Below, one piece after another: positions 1 through 7,054 of a stretch of DNA of 14,730 nucleotides. The notes below the pieces were generated by a model that was not told the DNA's origin, ran no database searches, and saw only the letters and a program-made list of their open reading frames with translations. The stretch is from Ruminococcus sp. (GTDB lineage: Bacteria; Bacillota; Clostridia; Oscillospirales; Ruminococcaceae), in assembly GCA_024697705.1 (NCBI GenBank), contig JAILFF010000018.1, forward strand, positions 1 to 14,730, written 5' to 3'. The stretch's first letter is position 1; the number at the start of each line of letters is the position of its first letter. A program made the translations under genes and the position numbers.

Positions 1-1091
1 AAGTCCTCCGCAGAAGATTTCGGGCAAGTGAATGCGTCTATTTTTCCCCCGCTAAGCGCAATAGCGAGATCGGGCTGCGAATTGTACTGCAATATCTCCG
101 CTTCGGGGTAGCGTTCGCGGATCATTATCTCATAAAGACCGCCCGTGATAGCGCCTATCTTCCCGTTTGCGGCGTAATAGCCGAGAGTTCTGTCCTCGAC
201 CGCCTGAGGAGTTTCCGAAGCAACGCCGAGATCGGAAGCCCGCACCGCCAGCGAAATTCCGCCGTCGTAAAAGCTGTCGGAGAAATCCATGCTTTCCTTA
301 CGTTCTTCGGTAGCAGAAGCAGCCCCGGCAAGAATGTCGTATTTTCCCGCAGTCAGTCCGGCTATGCCGGAAGAGAGATTTCCGATTTCAAATCTTATGC
401 TGTATCCGTATTTTCTTGCAAATAATGTAACAAGCTCAATTGAAATACCCTTGTATTTGCCGTCAGCCATATATGCAAATGGCTGTAACTCAGGATTTGT
501 CCAGGCAACGATCTCGCCGTTTTCGCCCGAAAGCTCCGAATCGTCGAATACCTTGACCGATTCATCCTCGCCGAACCATTTTTCGCATATCCTGTCAAGC
601 TCACCGCTTGTTTTAAGCTCGCTCAACAGTTCGTTGAACTCGCTTTGCAGCTTTTGCGAGCGCTCCGTGCCTTTCTGAAAGCCGAAGCAATACTTGTCGT
701 CAACAAGCTCCTTTTTCAGATAGCCTAACTCTTTCTGCTGACGGCAGATCATTTTTATTGTCGGTTCGTCCTCCGCGAAAGCGTCTATCTTGCCGCTTAA
801 CAGTGCGGCGATCAGGTCGGTCAAATTATTGAAATAGAAGTATTCGCTGTCCGGGAATTTTTCAAGCGTTATCGGCTCGAAGCTCGAACCCGTAAGTATG
901 CCGATGCGCTTTCCGTTGTAAGCGGTATACTCGGGTTCGGCGCCCGTTCCCGCGGCGGAGGTAGGCGAAATAGCGTCTTCTCCGCTGTTTTTTTCCGTAT
1001 TATTGCCGCGCACGACCATGAACGCGATAAACGCGATAAGCAGCATCAGCACGATGATTATTATGCCGTCTGTTTTTCTCAGCCTTTTCAT
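1..1091 (-). CDS. Membrane-anchored solute-binding (SBP_bac_3-like) protein, 3' end cut by window edge
   Basis: The reading frame is open from ATG at 1091 to the window edge (363 codons, no stop), so the C-terminus is missing. Residues about 8-27 form one hydrophobic segment (GIIIIVLMLLIAFIAF) with no lipobox, so I expect a signal anchor with the rest outside the cell. Residues about 55-170 look like the second lobe of an amino-acid-type periplasmic binding protein (NGKRIGILTGS, LSGKIDAFAEDE, then a C-terminal helix ending EKWFGED). Residues about 182-275 look like a first lobe (AYMADGKYKGISIELV, AGKYDILAGAASATEER, MDFSDSFYDGG). A second copy of the second lobe follows (NGKIGAITGG, SGGKIDAF). 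The missing part could hold an ABC permease, a kinase or an output domain; I cannot tell. The start is supported by GGGGAG a few bases upstream. It lies 79 bases downstream of the Thr-rich lipoprotein on the same strand, so the two may be co-transcribed. Confidence is high for the domain family and low for the ligand. Confidence 0.85.
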   Translation of the reverse strand, partial: MKRLRKTDGIIIIVLMLLIAFIAFMVVRGNNTEKNSGEDAISPTSAAGTGAEPEYTAYNGKRIGILTGSSFEPITLEKFPDSEYFYFNNLTDLIAALLSGKIDAFAEDEPTIKMICRQQKELGYLKKELVDDKYCFGFQKGTERSQKLQSEFNELLSELKTSGELDRICEKWFGEDESVKVFDDSELSGENGEIVAWTNPELQPFAYMADGKYKGISIELVTLFARKYGYSIRFEIGNLSSGIAGLTAGKYDILAGAASATEERKESMDFSDSFYDGGISLAVRASDLGVASETPQAVEDRTLGYYAANGKIGAITGGLYEIMIRERYPEAEILQYNSQPDLAIALSGGKIDAFTCPKSSAED

Positions 1092-1135
1092 TCGGCTCCC
1101 CCCTTGAATAGATATTCCCGCTCAACTTTCGGAGC

Positions 1136-1153
1136 GCCGCTGACGAAAGCGGC
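1136..1153 (-). other. Perfect 6-bp-stem hairpin between two genes
   Basis: GCCGCT and AGCGGC flank a 6-base loop, in the 79-base gap between the lipoprotein stop and the solute-binding protein start. There is no U-tract after it on the minus strand, so it is unlikely to be a strong terminator. It may protect the end of the lipoprotein mRNA or tune expression between the two genes (inference). Confidence 0.35.
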
Positions 1154-1170
1154 TGTCGTGAGAAAGCCCA

Positions 1171-1974
1171 TCAGCCCGACTGCTTTTCGATGCGCACTCT
1201 TACATCGTCGTAAACGTGGATATCCTGCTGACTGCCGCTGCTGTTGGCAGGGTAGGAATAGGAGTTCTCGATGTATTCAAAGGTATCGGACACCCACACG
1301 GTGTAATCGGTATCGGTATCGTTCACGAAGGAAATACTGTCGTTTTTCGAGGGAGCTTCGTACACCTTGCCTTCTTCAAGCTCTGAAAGCTTCACCGCGC
1401 CGTCGTAGCTGAAGCTGACTATTTCATAGCCCGCGGCGGGGTCGTATTTTTCCCTGAGCTCCTTTTCGGTGAGCTGACCGAGACTGTTGCCTTCCGGATC
1501 TATAAGCTCGTATTCGCCGAGCGTTCCGCTTGAAGCGTCGGTCTTGATGTTATAGCGCGAACTGAACTCTCCGAGAGCCTTGCCGAGCGCGAAGTCTTCG
1601 ACGTTAAGCTTGTAGTAGCTGTCATACGAATCCCCCTCGACGAGATCGAGCGAATACTTACCGAATATATGTCCGAAGCCGGCGATGCGGTATTCACGCA
1701 CTCCTTCGGGGGCTTTTGCACCCGAAGATTCAAGCTCCGCCAAGATGTCCGCCGTATCGGAATTCGTTTCCGCGGTGGTCTCGGCTGCGGTCGTAGTCGC
1801 TGCGGTGGTGGTCGTGGTAGTAGTCGTTGTGGTTTCGGCTGTGGTTGTAGTCGTAGTCGTAGTCTCGGCGGCGGTCGTTTCCGCGGGCGAACCGCTGTCA
1901 TTGCCGCTGTTTCCGCAGCCCGAAAATCCCATGCACAGAACAAGTGCCGATGTAAAAGCTATTATTTTTTTCAT
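1171..1974 (-). CDS. Lipoprotein with Thr-rich linker, function unknown
   Basis: This 267-residue protein starts with a lipoprotein signal peptide (MKKIIAFTSALVLCMGFSGC, lipid-accepting Cys at 20). Residues about 31-70 are almost only Thr, Ala and Glu, with runs of 8 and 10 Thr; this looks like an extended, possibly glycosylated spacer that lifts the C-terminal part off the membrane (inference). The C-terminal 190 residues are well-behaved globular sequence that I do not recognise. They include a stretch (about 205-267) rich in Ser, Tyr and Asp that reads like beta strands (NDTDTDYTVWVSDTFEY). AAAGGAG lies about 8 bases before the ATG. A -10 box stands 56-61 bases upstream. The gene is followed on the same strand by the solute-binding protein gene, which suggests a shared envelope role, but no function can be assigned. 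Confidence 0.85.
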   Translation of the reverse strand: MKKIIAFTSALVLCMGFSGCGNSGNDSGSPAETTAAETTTTTTTTAETTTTTTTTTTAATTTAAETTAETNSDTADILAELESSGAKAPEGVREYRIAGFGHIFGKYSLDLVEGDSYDSYYKLNVEDFALGKALGEFSSRYNIKTDASSGTLGEYELIDPEGNSLGQLTEKELREKYDPAAGYEIVSFSYDGAVKLSELEEGKVYEAPSKNDSISFVNDTDTDYTVWVSDTFEYIENSYSYPANSSGSQQDIHVYDDVRVRIEKQSG

Positions 1975-2029
1975 TTTTATCTCTCCTTTTAAAAATGCTG
2001 TTTATGATCTGCCAGCTTTTTATACATTT

Positions 2030-2035
2030 ATTATA
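2030..2035 (-). promoter_or_regulatory. Extended -10 promoter box for the Thr-rich lipoprotein
   Basis: On the minus strand this reads TGTGCTATAAT, a perfect -10 hexamer with the TG extension. No good -35 is seen at 16-18 bases, as is common for extended -10 promoters. It lies 55 bases upstream of the lipoprotein start codon. Confidence 0.6.
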
Positions 2036-2164
2036 GCACACAGGGCGCAACAAATCCGCAACAAATCGGCGGTCATTTGCCGATAATTATCCACAAAGTT
2101 TTACGAAATCATTTGTGCAATGTGCCGATTTTTTAGAGATGATGCTCAAATTTCCTCATTTTTG

Positions 2165-2207
2165 TATAAAACAAGACGGCAAAGGACTTGTGTCCCCTGC
2201 CGCCTTG
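2165..2207 (-). terminator. Rho-independent terminator of the cystatin/FN3 protein gene
   Basis: On the minus strand AAGGCGGCAGGGGAC and GTCCTTTGCCGTCTT pair over 15 bp (some pairs G-U) around the loop ACAA, followed by GTTTTAT. It begins 38 bases after the stop codon. Confidence 0.85.
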
Positions 2208-2244
2208 CTGTGTCAGATGATAAATAGAGGTAGGAAAGCTTAGA

Positions 2245-4446
2245 TCAGAAGATGGAAACAGTGATAGCTCTGTTGTCGGCGTCGTTGGTCTGCCACTTGC
2301 CGTCAACCTTCGCTATGATGACCATTCTGTAATCGCCCTTGCTCATCGAGGGAGAAGTAAAGGTGGTAGTGTTCGCGTCGAACTGCTTCTTGATAGTCCA
2401 CTTGCCCGACTGCTTCACCGCAAGAGCATAGCCCTCTGCGTTCTTGACAGCAGACCATTTCAGAATGAACTTGTCCTTGTAAGCCTGAGACTTTACTTCG
2501 GGATATTCAAGAACTCTCTGATCGAGAGGAGCTACCTCGATAGCGTTCGAGTAATCTACCTTCCATCTGCCGTTTACCTTAACGGTAACAGCAACCTTGT
2601 AGGTCGAGCCTGTTTTCAGATTGTTCATGATGTAGGAAGTGCCCGTGCCTTCCGCGAGCTTAGTCCACTTGCCCGAAGAATAGCCGCATACAGCGTACTT
2701 TTCTGCGCCTTCGTATTCGGTCCAGGTCAGCTTGACAGCGTTCTTGCCCTTTTCATACGAAACAGTAGGCATCACGGGAGTCTTGGTGGTAACTTCTACC
2801 TGATTCGAGTAATCCTTTACCCACTTGCCGTTGATCTTGGCGATCACGGCTACGGTGTACTTGGTTCCGGGCTTTAAGTTTTTCAGGATATACGAGGTGT
2901 TGAAGCCTTCGTCGAGAAGAGTCCACTTGCCGCTTACTACGCCGCAGATACCGTATTTCTCGGCGCCTTCGACCTCTATCCAGTCGAGCTTGATGTCGTT
3001 CTCGCCCTGTTCTACGGTGAGCTTCGGAACCTTAAGCGCCTTCGGGGTAACGGTGACAGCGTTCGAGAAGTCCATCTTCCACGCGCCGTCGATCATCGGG
3101 ATAACGGCTACCTTGTAGTTTACGCCGGGGGTGAGCTTCGTCAGTACGTAAGAGGTATCGTTGCCCTGCGCGAGTATCTTCCAGGTCTTGTTGACATATC
3201 CGCAAACAGCGTAGCGAGTAGCGCCTTCGGAGGCAGTCCAGTTGAGCTTAACGCGGAAGTCGCCTCTTTCAAACGTGATTAAGGGCATATTTGAAGCCGA
3301 GAGCTTGTCAAGTACTTCTACCTTAGTGTCTACGTAGTATTCGCCGCCGACCATAACAGCCGCGGTATAGGTAACGGAGCCTGCCTTTTCGACGGTAGGT
3401 TCTACGCGCTTAACAGTCACCTTAGCGTCCGCATCAACTACCTTTTCCTTGCATCTCTTGCAGGTAACGGTAACGTGTGCGGTCTTGTTATCCTCGCCCC
3501 ATGTCCATTCGGGCTCATCGAGATCGTGTCCGAGCGGGGGGATAACCACGTCGTTCCAATCGGTAAATTCCTGCGTGAGAGCTTCGTCGAGATATAACTT
3601 GTTGTTCTTGGAGTCGTACCAATAATCAACGATTCCGGGCATGGTGCAGGTAGGTTCTGCCGCCGCATAGTAAATAACATCGGTCGGATCGAAGAGCTCT
3701 TCGTCCATCTCGCCCAGTTCGATCTTGGCATGACCGTTTACCTGAGCTTTGCCATCGGTATCAACATAGATCGTCGTGAAATTATATGTGGACTTGGGAT
3801 TCGGAACAACGGGGGTCGCGCTTGCAAGGAACAGATAATTCGTTCCCGCAACGACCTGCCTGCCGAGATAAGCATACGCCCGGTTATCTACGCCCGCAAG
3901 ACCCTCATACGCGCTGTCGAACGCCTCGAAGATCGCCTTGTTCTCATTCTCATTGTATAAGAAGTCGCCGTCGTTGGCTTCAAAGCTGCCGGGGGCGGTC
4001 TCGCCGCCGATTATGTGCTTTCTGCCGATGATCTTGGCAGTGCCTTCAAGGTCTTCGTAAACGTAAATTATCTGATACTGCGCCTTAGCTTCGGGAGCAA
4101 CAGCCTTTACCTTGCAGAGAATGGCGTAATTCGTTCCCGCGACCGCCTGCGTGCCGAGTACGGCAACAGGTGTGTATGCGATGCCGTCGATGTCCAAAGT
4201 CGCCTTTTCGAGCGCTGCTACGGCTGCTTCGTTATTTGAGGGAGCGACACCGCCCTGTGTGAACTCCCAGCCGCCTGCAACCTGACCGGCTTCCGTGCCG
4301 TTTCCTTCAAGAGCATAATCAGCCTTTGCGGTAACAGCCGTATCGAGCAGCTTAACGTTACCTATTTCCACAGACGGCAGAGCGCCGCCGACAAGAGTAA
4401 GAGCCAGTAAACCCGCGAGTGTACGCTTAACGATGGTATGCTTCAT
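2245..4446 (-). CDS. Secreted protein with two cystatin-like and four FN3-like repeats
   Basis: This 733-residue protein has an N-terminal signal peptide (basic KHTIVKR, hydrophobic LAGLLALTLVGGAL, cleavage possibly after AKA at 40-42). No LPXTG motif or membrane anchor is seen, so it is probably released or held non-covalently. Residues about 55-143 and 160-242 are two diverged copies of a unit with a helix, a strand, QAVAGTNYAIL or QVVAGTNYLFL, and a later strand (YQIIYVY or FTTIYV). This order and the QxVxG motif match stefins/cystatins, inhibitors of papain-like cysteine peptidases. Residues about 255-380 hold a linker with C329-x-x-C332 and a GHD motif often seen in Clostridia surface proteins. 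Four FN3-like repeats follow (about 387-470, 473-554, 559-640, 648-731), each with a Y(A/G)xCG or similar core, a GKW turn and NLKxGxxYxVAV. The start is supported by AAGGCGG upstream. The gene has its own promoter and terminator. The cystatin call rests on motif and order only. Confidence 0.85.
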   Translation of the reverse strand: MKHTIVKRTLAGLLALTLVGGALPSVEIGNVKLLDTAVTAKADYALEGNGTEAGQVAGGWEFTQGGVAPSNNEAAVAALEKATLDIDGIAYTPVAVLGTQAVAGTNYAILCKVKAVAPEAKAQYQIIYVYEDLEGTAKIIGRKHIIGGETAPGSFEANDGDFLYNENENKAIFEAFDSAYEGLAGVDNRAYAYLGRQVVAGTNYLFLASATPVVPNPKSTYNFTTIYVDTDGKAQVNGHAKIELGEMDEELFDPTDVIYYAAAEPTCTMPGIVDYWYDSKNNKLYLDEALTQEFTDWNDVVIPPLGHDLDEPEWTWGEDNKTAHVTVTCKRCKEKVVDADAKVTVKRVEPTVEKAGSVTYTAAVMVGGEYYVDTKVEVLDKLSASNMPLITFERGDFRVKLNWTASEGATRYAVCGYVNKTWKILAQGNDTSYVLTKLTPGVNYKVAVIPMIDGAWKMDFSNAVTVTPKALKVPKLTVEQGENDIKLDWIEVEGAEKYGICGVVSGKWTLLDEGFNTSYILKNLKPGTKYTVAVIAKINGKWVKDYSNQVEVTTKTPVMPTVSYEKGKNAVKLTWTEYEGAEKYAVCGYSSGKWTKLAEGTGTSYIMNNLKTGSTYKVAVTVKVNGRWKVDYSNAIEVAPLDQRVLEYPEVKSQAYKDKFILKWSAVKNAEGYALAVKQSGKWTIKKQFDANTTTFTSPSMSKGDYRMVIIAKVDGKWQTNDADNRAITVSIF

Positions 4447-4535
4447 TTTTACAGTCCGCCTTGAATAAAAATTGAATTAGGTTAGGACACTGCCGAACTG
4501 TATCAAAGTTATCGACAGTTCATCTGACATTAACA

Positions 4536-4564
4536 ATTATAGCATACTTTTCCTAAGACTGCAA
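4536..4564 (-). promoter_or_regulatory. Sigma-A promoter of the cystatin/FN3 gene
   Basis: On the minus strand, -35 TTGCAG (4559-4564) is followed by a 17-base spacer and -10 TATAAT (4536-4541) with a TG extension (TGCTATAAT). The predicted start near 4529 gives a leader of about 80 bases. Confidence 0.85.
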
Positions 4565-4711
4565 GCGTTTTACACAATATTTTTATTTTTTAACAATATT
4601 TTTGTTAGACCTTCACAATCGAAAACGTTGAAAGTTTGTAGAAGGTGACAGGACAAAGGGCTTGAAATTCGGCTTTTCGGGCACGGAAAAATGCTCCGCT
4701 GTACAGTAAGC

Positions 4712-4752
4712 CGCAAAAAAAGAGCCCGACAGGTGCCGAGCTCTTTTTTGCG
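4712..4752 (-). terminator. Terminator of the STAS-ATPase operon
   Basis: GCAAAAAAAGAGC and GCTCTTTTTTGC form the arms around a 14-base centre that is itself partly paired. On the minus strand the stem is GAGC-rich and followed by a run of T. The A and T tracts on both sides could let it work in both directions. It starts 41 bases after the ATPase-like stop codon. Confidence 0.8.
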
Positions 4753-4793
4753 CTTTCATTTTTCTGATGATGATACCGAACGCCGCTATCCGC

Positions 4794-5399
4794 TCAGATT
4801 TTTTTCTTTACCGTTATGCTCACCTTGCCGCCGCGAACGCCGACTATAACATCATCGGCAAGCTTTGACAGAACGGACTTTTCAAGCTCGTCCCATTCTT
4901 TCGGGCTTTTCTGCTTTTCCGTATCGGAATTGAAGGCATTTTTGTAGCTCATCAGCGACCATGCCATTTCGTCCGCAAGAGGGTCCATGCTTGTCGCGCC
5001 CATCATATAAAAGATGTACGGGTCGTCCGCCGCGAGCTTTGCCCTGTTTTCGAGCATTATCTCGACAGAAGCGCATATCTTTCCGATAATGCCTGTCGCG
5101 GCGGCGTTTTTGCCGCTTTTCGATACGGCGATCACCTTATCGCGGTCAAACTCGCTGCTGTCGAACGGGGTAACGGTCAGGTGAAGCTCGTAATCGGGAC
5201 CTTTGTTCTCTATCCAGAAGCTTCCCTTGCCGTAGATGAGCAGCTGCGGGAGCATACAGATAAGTTCCTCCGCAAGCAGACGAAGGCGCATCGAGCTTTT
5301 CTTGTCAAGACCGTTATACTGCGCTACCTTTTCCGCTTCGGCGGGTATTGCTCGGTAGTCGCTTTCGAGCCTGTCAAGAACATAAACATCGGACTTCAT
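4794..5399 (-). CDS. Degenerate anti-sigma-factor-like (RsbW/SpoIIAB-type) ATPase
   Basis: This 201-residue soluble protein starts 13 bases after the STAS gene in the same operon. Residues about 35-70 (SSMRLRLLAEELICMLPQLL) resemble the N-box helix of the HATPase_c_2 family, where a Glu and then an Asn bind Mg-ATP. Here Glu is present but the expected Asn is not evident. The strand pair IENKGPDYELHLTV and the last strand VGVRGGKVSITV fit the same fold. A helical insert at about 125-170 replaces the usual ATP-lid boxes, and I see no clear GxGL motif. In known partner-switch modules such a kinase phosphorylates the STAS partner and holds a sigma factor. Here the missing residues suggest binding without kinase activity (inference). 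The call depends heavily on the STAS neighbour; a different fold is possible. Confidence 0.55.
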   Translation of the reverse strand: MKSDVYVLDRLESDYRAIPAEAEKVAQYNGLDKKSSMRLRLLAEELICMLPQLLIYGKGSFWIENKGPDYELHLTVTPFDSSEFDRDKVIAVSKSGKNAAATGIIGKICASVEIMLENRAKLAADDPYIFYMMGATSMDPLADEMAWSLMSYKNAFNSDTEKQKSPKEWDELEKSVLSKLADDVIVGVRGGKVSITVKKKI

Positions 5400-5412
5400 A
5401 TCTCTGCCCCCA

Positions 5413-5709
5413 TTAAACGATGTTCAGGATATCGGTAAAGCCCGTCACCTCGAAGATCTCCATGATGTCCTCGCCCGCGTTCTTTATCTTCATGCCGCCC
5501 TTCTTGGACATAGCCTTATGCGCCGAAAGCAGCACGCGCAGTCCCGCGGAGGAGATGTACTCCACCTTGTCGAAATCAAGCACAAGGCTTTCCGCTTTAT
5601 CCATCGACTCGTTTATCAGCTTGTCGAGCGCGGGGGAAGTGACGGTGTCAACTCTGCCCTCGATCTCGATAGTGAGTGCGTTTCCGTTCATTGCTTTTGT
5701 AAGATTCAT
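5413..5709 (-). CDS. STAS-domain anti-anti-sigma-type protein (SpoIIAA/RsbV family)
   Basis: This is a 98-residue single STAS domain, the usual length for the family. It shows the first strand and helix (LTIEIEGRVDTVTSPALDKL), the core strand LVLDFDKVEYISSAGLRVLL, and the final strand-helix region (MKIKNAGEDIMEIFEVTGF). Ser54 aligns with the serine that SpoIIAB/RsbW kinases phosphorylate. The start at 5709 is chosen over the upstream ATG at 5751 because AAAGGAAG stands just before it, and because the promoter places the transcript start at about 5750, leaving no room for the longer form. The ATPase-like gene follows after 13 bases, so the two form a partner-switch pair. No sigma factor or PP2C phosphatase gene is next to them in this window. 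Confidence 0.9.
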   Translation of the reverse strand: MNLTKAMNGNALTIEIEGRVDTVTSPALDKLINESMDKAESLVLDFDKVEYISSAGLRVLLSAHKAMSKKGGMKIKNAGEDIMEIFEVTGFTDILNIV

Positions 5710-5756
5710 AGCTATTCTTCCTTTCAAGTGTAATCGGTCAAAGCGACCCATATTTT

Positions 5757-5785
5757 ATTTTATCATAAGATAGCCGAAATGTCAT
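5757..5785 (-). promoter_or_regulatory. Sigma-A promoter of the STAS-ATPase operon
   Basis: On the minus strand, -35 ATGACA (5780-5785), a 17-base spacer and -10 TAAAAT (5757-5762) are seen, each one base off consensus. The predicted start is about 40 bases before the STAS start codon at 5709. Confidence 0.65.
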
Positions 5786-5807
5786 TCAACCGGAGCTGAA
5801 ATATCAT

Positions 5808-5831
5808 AAATTTGTACGATTGCACAAATTT
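5808..5831. repeat. Perfect inverted repeat AAATTTGT / ACAAATTT upstream of the STAS promoter
   Basis: Two 8-bp arms are separated by 8 bases. The centre lies about 35 bases upstream of the STAS -35 box and about 43 bases after the HAD lipoprotein stop. Two turns of symmetric sequence suit a dimeric regulator. It could also be a weak AU-rich hairpin ending the HAD transcript, although no T-tract follows. Confidence 0.5.
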
Positions 5832-5862
5832 CGCACCATAATTTTGTGACATTTGACGATAG

Positions 5863-7002
5863 TTACGCTGCCTTTTGCGATTCCCGACGATGATCGACGC
5901 AAACGACATTCTCGCCGTAGATCAAGGTAAAGTCCTTCTTCATCGACACCGTTTCATAACCCTCAGCCGAGCATTTCTCCGCAAACCCGGCTGCCGTGTC
6001 GATGTCGCCGTGATCGCGTTCGGTATCGTCGCAGAGCAGCATATAAGCTTTGCCGCCGTTCTGAACGGTATACCGAGCCATTGAAAAATCGCCCGAGCTG
6101 TTACCGAAAGCGAGAACGGGCGCCTCGCCTATCTCGTTGACGATGGCAAACACCTTGTTCATCTTCTGATTCTTCGTCAGCATATTGCCCTCGTAAAGCA
6201 CGCGGTCATCGGGCGCGAGATCGTACTTTCTGCCTTCCGTTTCGCCCTGCTGTTCGGCTTTCAGAGAAAATGTCGTACCGATGATGTTGCAGGGCGGCAC
6301 CCATTCCCCGAGAGCGTCCTTTGTGTACTCACGCACCATATTCCGCTCCGACCCGCTGCACAGATATACGCGGAATCCGTTCTCCGAAAGATACTTCACA
6401 AGCGACACCATCGGCTTGAAAAAGCCTTCGCCGTAAGTCATTCCCTCAAAGCCGACGGCGGGCTCAGACATGAACCCTCGGACGTAGGCTCTGTACTCAT
6501 CGACGGTAAAGCCCTCGAAGGCTTCAGCCAATATCTGCCCCGAGGATTTGTCGTAATCCGGCTCTTCCCCGCCTGCTTGCAGCGCCTTTTCATATGCTTC
6601 CGCATAAGCCTTGTCCTCCGCGGGGGCTTCGTAGGTATCATCGTGCAGAAGTCTGTGAAGCATAAGGCAGTTATCGAAATACGTCGGGAAGCGCTCGCCG
6701 CAAAGTGTTCCGTCAACATCGAAAACGGCTATCCTTTCGGCAGGCGGAAGGTAGCTGCCCGAGCTTTCGTCGCATACCTCTTCCACAAATTTCATTATCG
6801 ACTCCGCCGCGGGCGAGCCCTCCGTCCAGTATTCGAGCGCCGCGTTTTTTTCATCCGGCGCGTTATCCTCAGCGGAAACAGCCGCGCTTTCGGTAACGGT
6901 GCTGCTCTCGGCGGTATAGGTATTGTTTTTCCTGCTCCCGCACCCTACTGTCGGCAGCAGCAGGCACATCGCGGTTAAAAAGGCTATCGGTTTTTTTATC
7001 AT
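5863..7002 (-). CDS. HAD-superfamily phosphatase, lipoprotein
   Basis: This 379-residue protein has a lipoprotein-type signal peptide (Cys21 after LLLPTVG; the residue at -3 is Thr, slightly unusual) and an acidic Ser/Thr/Ala linker to about residue 55. All four HAD motifs are visible. Motif I is FDVDGTL, with nucleophile D95 and acid D97. Motif II is in LCSGSER, around S216-S218. The motif III Lys is probably K277 in MLTKNQK. Motif IV is GNSSGD, at 300-305 with D305. The large segment between motifs I and II (about 100-210) would be the cap that selects substrate. It should hydrolyse a phosphate ester outside the cell, possibly for phosphate or nucleoside scavenging; the substrate is unknown. 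AAGGAG lies 8 bases before the start. The divergent neighbour encodes a BMP-domain protein, and a link to nucleoside supply is only a guess. Confidence 0.9.
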   Translation of the reverse strand: MIKKPIAFLTAMCLLLPTVGCGSRKNNTYTAESSTVTESAAVSAEDNAPDEKNAALEYWTEGSPAAESIMKFVEEVCDESSGSYLPPAERIAVFDVDGTLCGERFPTYFDNCLMLHRLLHDDTYEAPAEDKAYAEAYEKALQAGGEEPDYDKSSGQILAEAFEGFTVDEYRAYVRGFMSEPAVGFEGMTYGEGFFKPMVSLVKYLSENGFRVYLCSGSERNMVREYTKDALGEWVPPCNIIGTTFSLKAEQQGETEGRKYDLAPDDRVLYEGNMLTKNQKMNKVFAIVNEIGEAPVLAFGNSSGDFSMARYTVQNGGKAYMLLCDDTERDHGDIDTAAGFAEKCSAEGYETVSMKKDFTLIYGENVVCVDHRRESQKAA

Positions 7003-7054
7003 AACAGTTACTCCTTAACGTCCGCTCGTTTTGCGGTTTGTTCGTTTTACGTGC

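Larger units (their letters stand above)
4447..4793. other. 347-bp intergenic region
   Basis: It holds the minus-strand promoter and roughly 80-base leader of the cystatin/FN3 gene (4447-4564) and the terminator of the STAS operon (4712-4752). Between them, 4565-4711 is AT-rich and then mixed sequence. I see no gene, RNA motif or strong repeat there apart from a small hairpin around 4592-4608 (TAACAA, TTGTTA). Confidence 0.7.

Noticed and set aside
1685..2086. Plus-strand open frame rich in Val (133 codons)
   Set aside because: It is the complement of the ACn-rich Thr linker in the lipoprotein gene; the Val run is the mirror of the Thr codons, and no ribosome-binding site precedes it.
2090..2165. 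Possible small gene or RNA between the Thr-rich lipoprotein promoter and the FN3 terminator
   Set aside because: The sequence is AT-rich with no start signal, no conserved-looking stem and no frame worth reporting.
4712..4752. Terminator considered as a plus-strand signal for an unseen plus-strand gene
   Set aside because: No plus-strand gene lies upstream; the overlapping gene there is the minus-strand FN3 protein. It fits the STAS operon.
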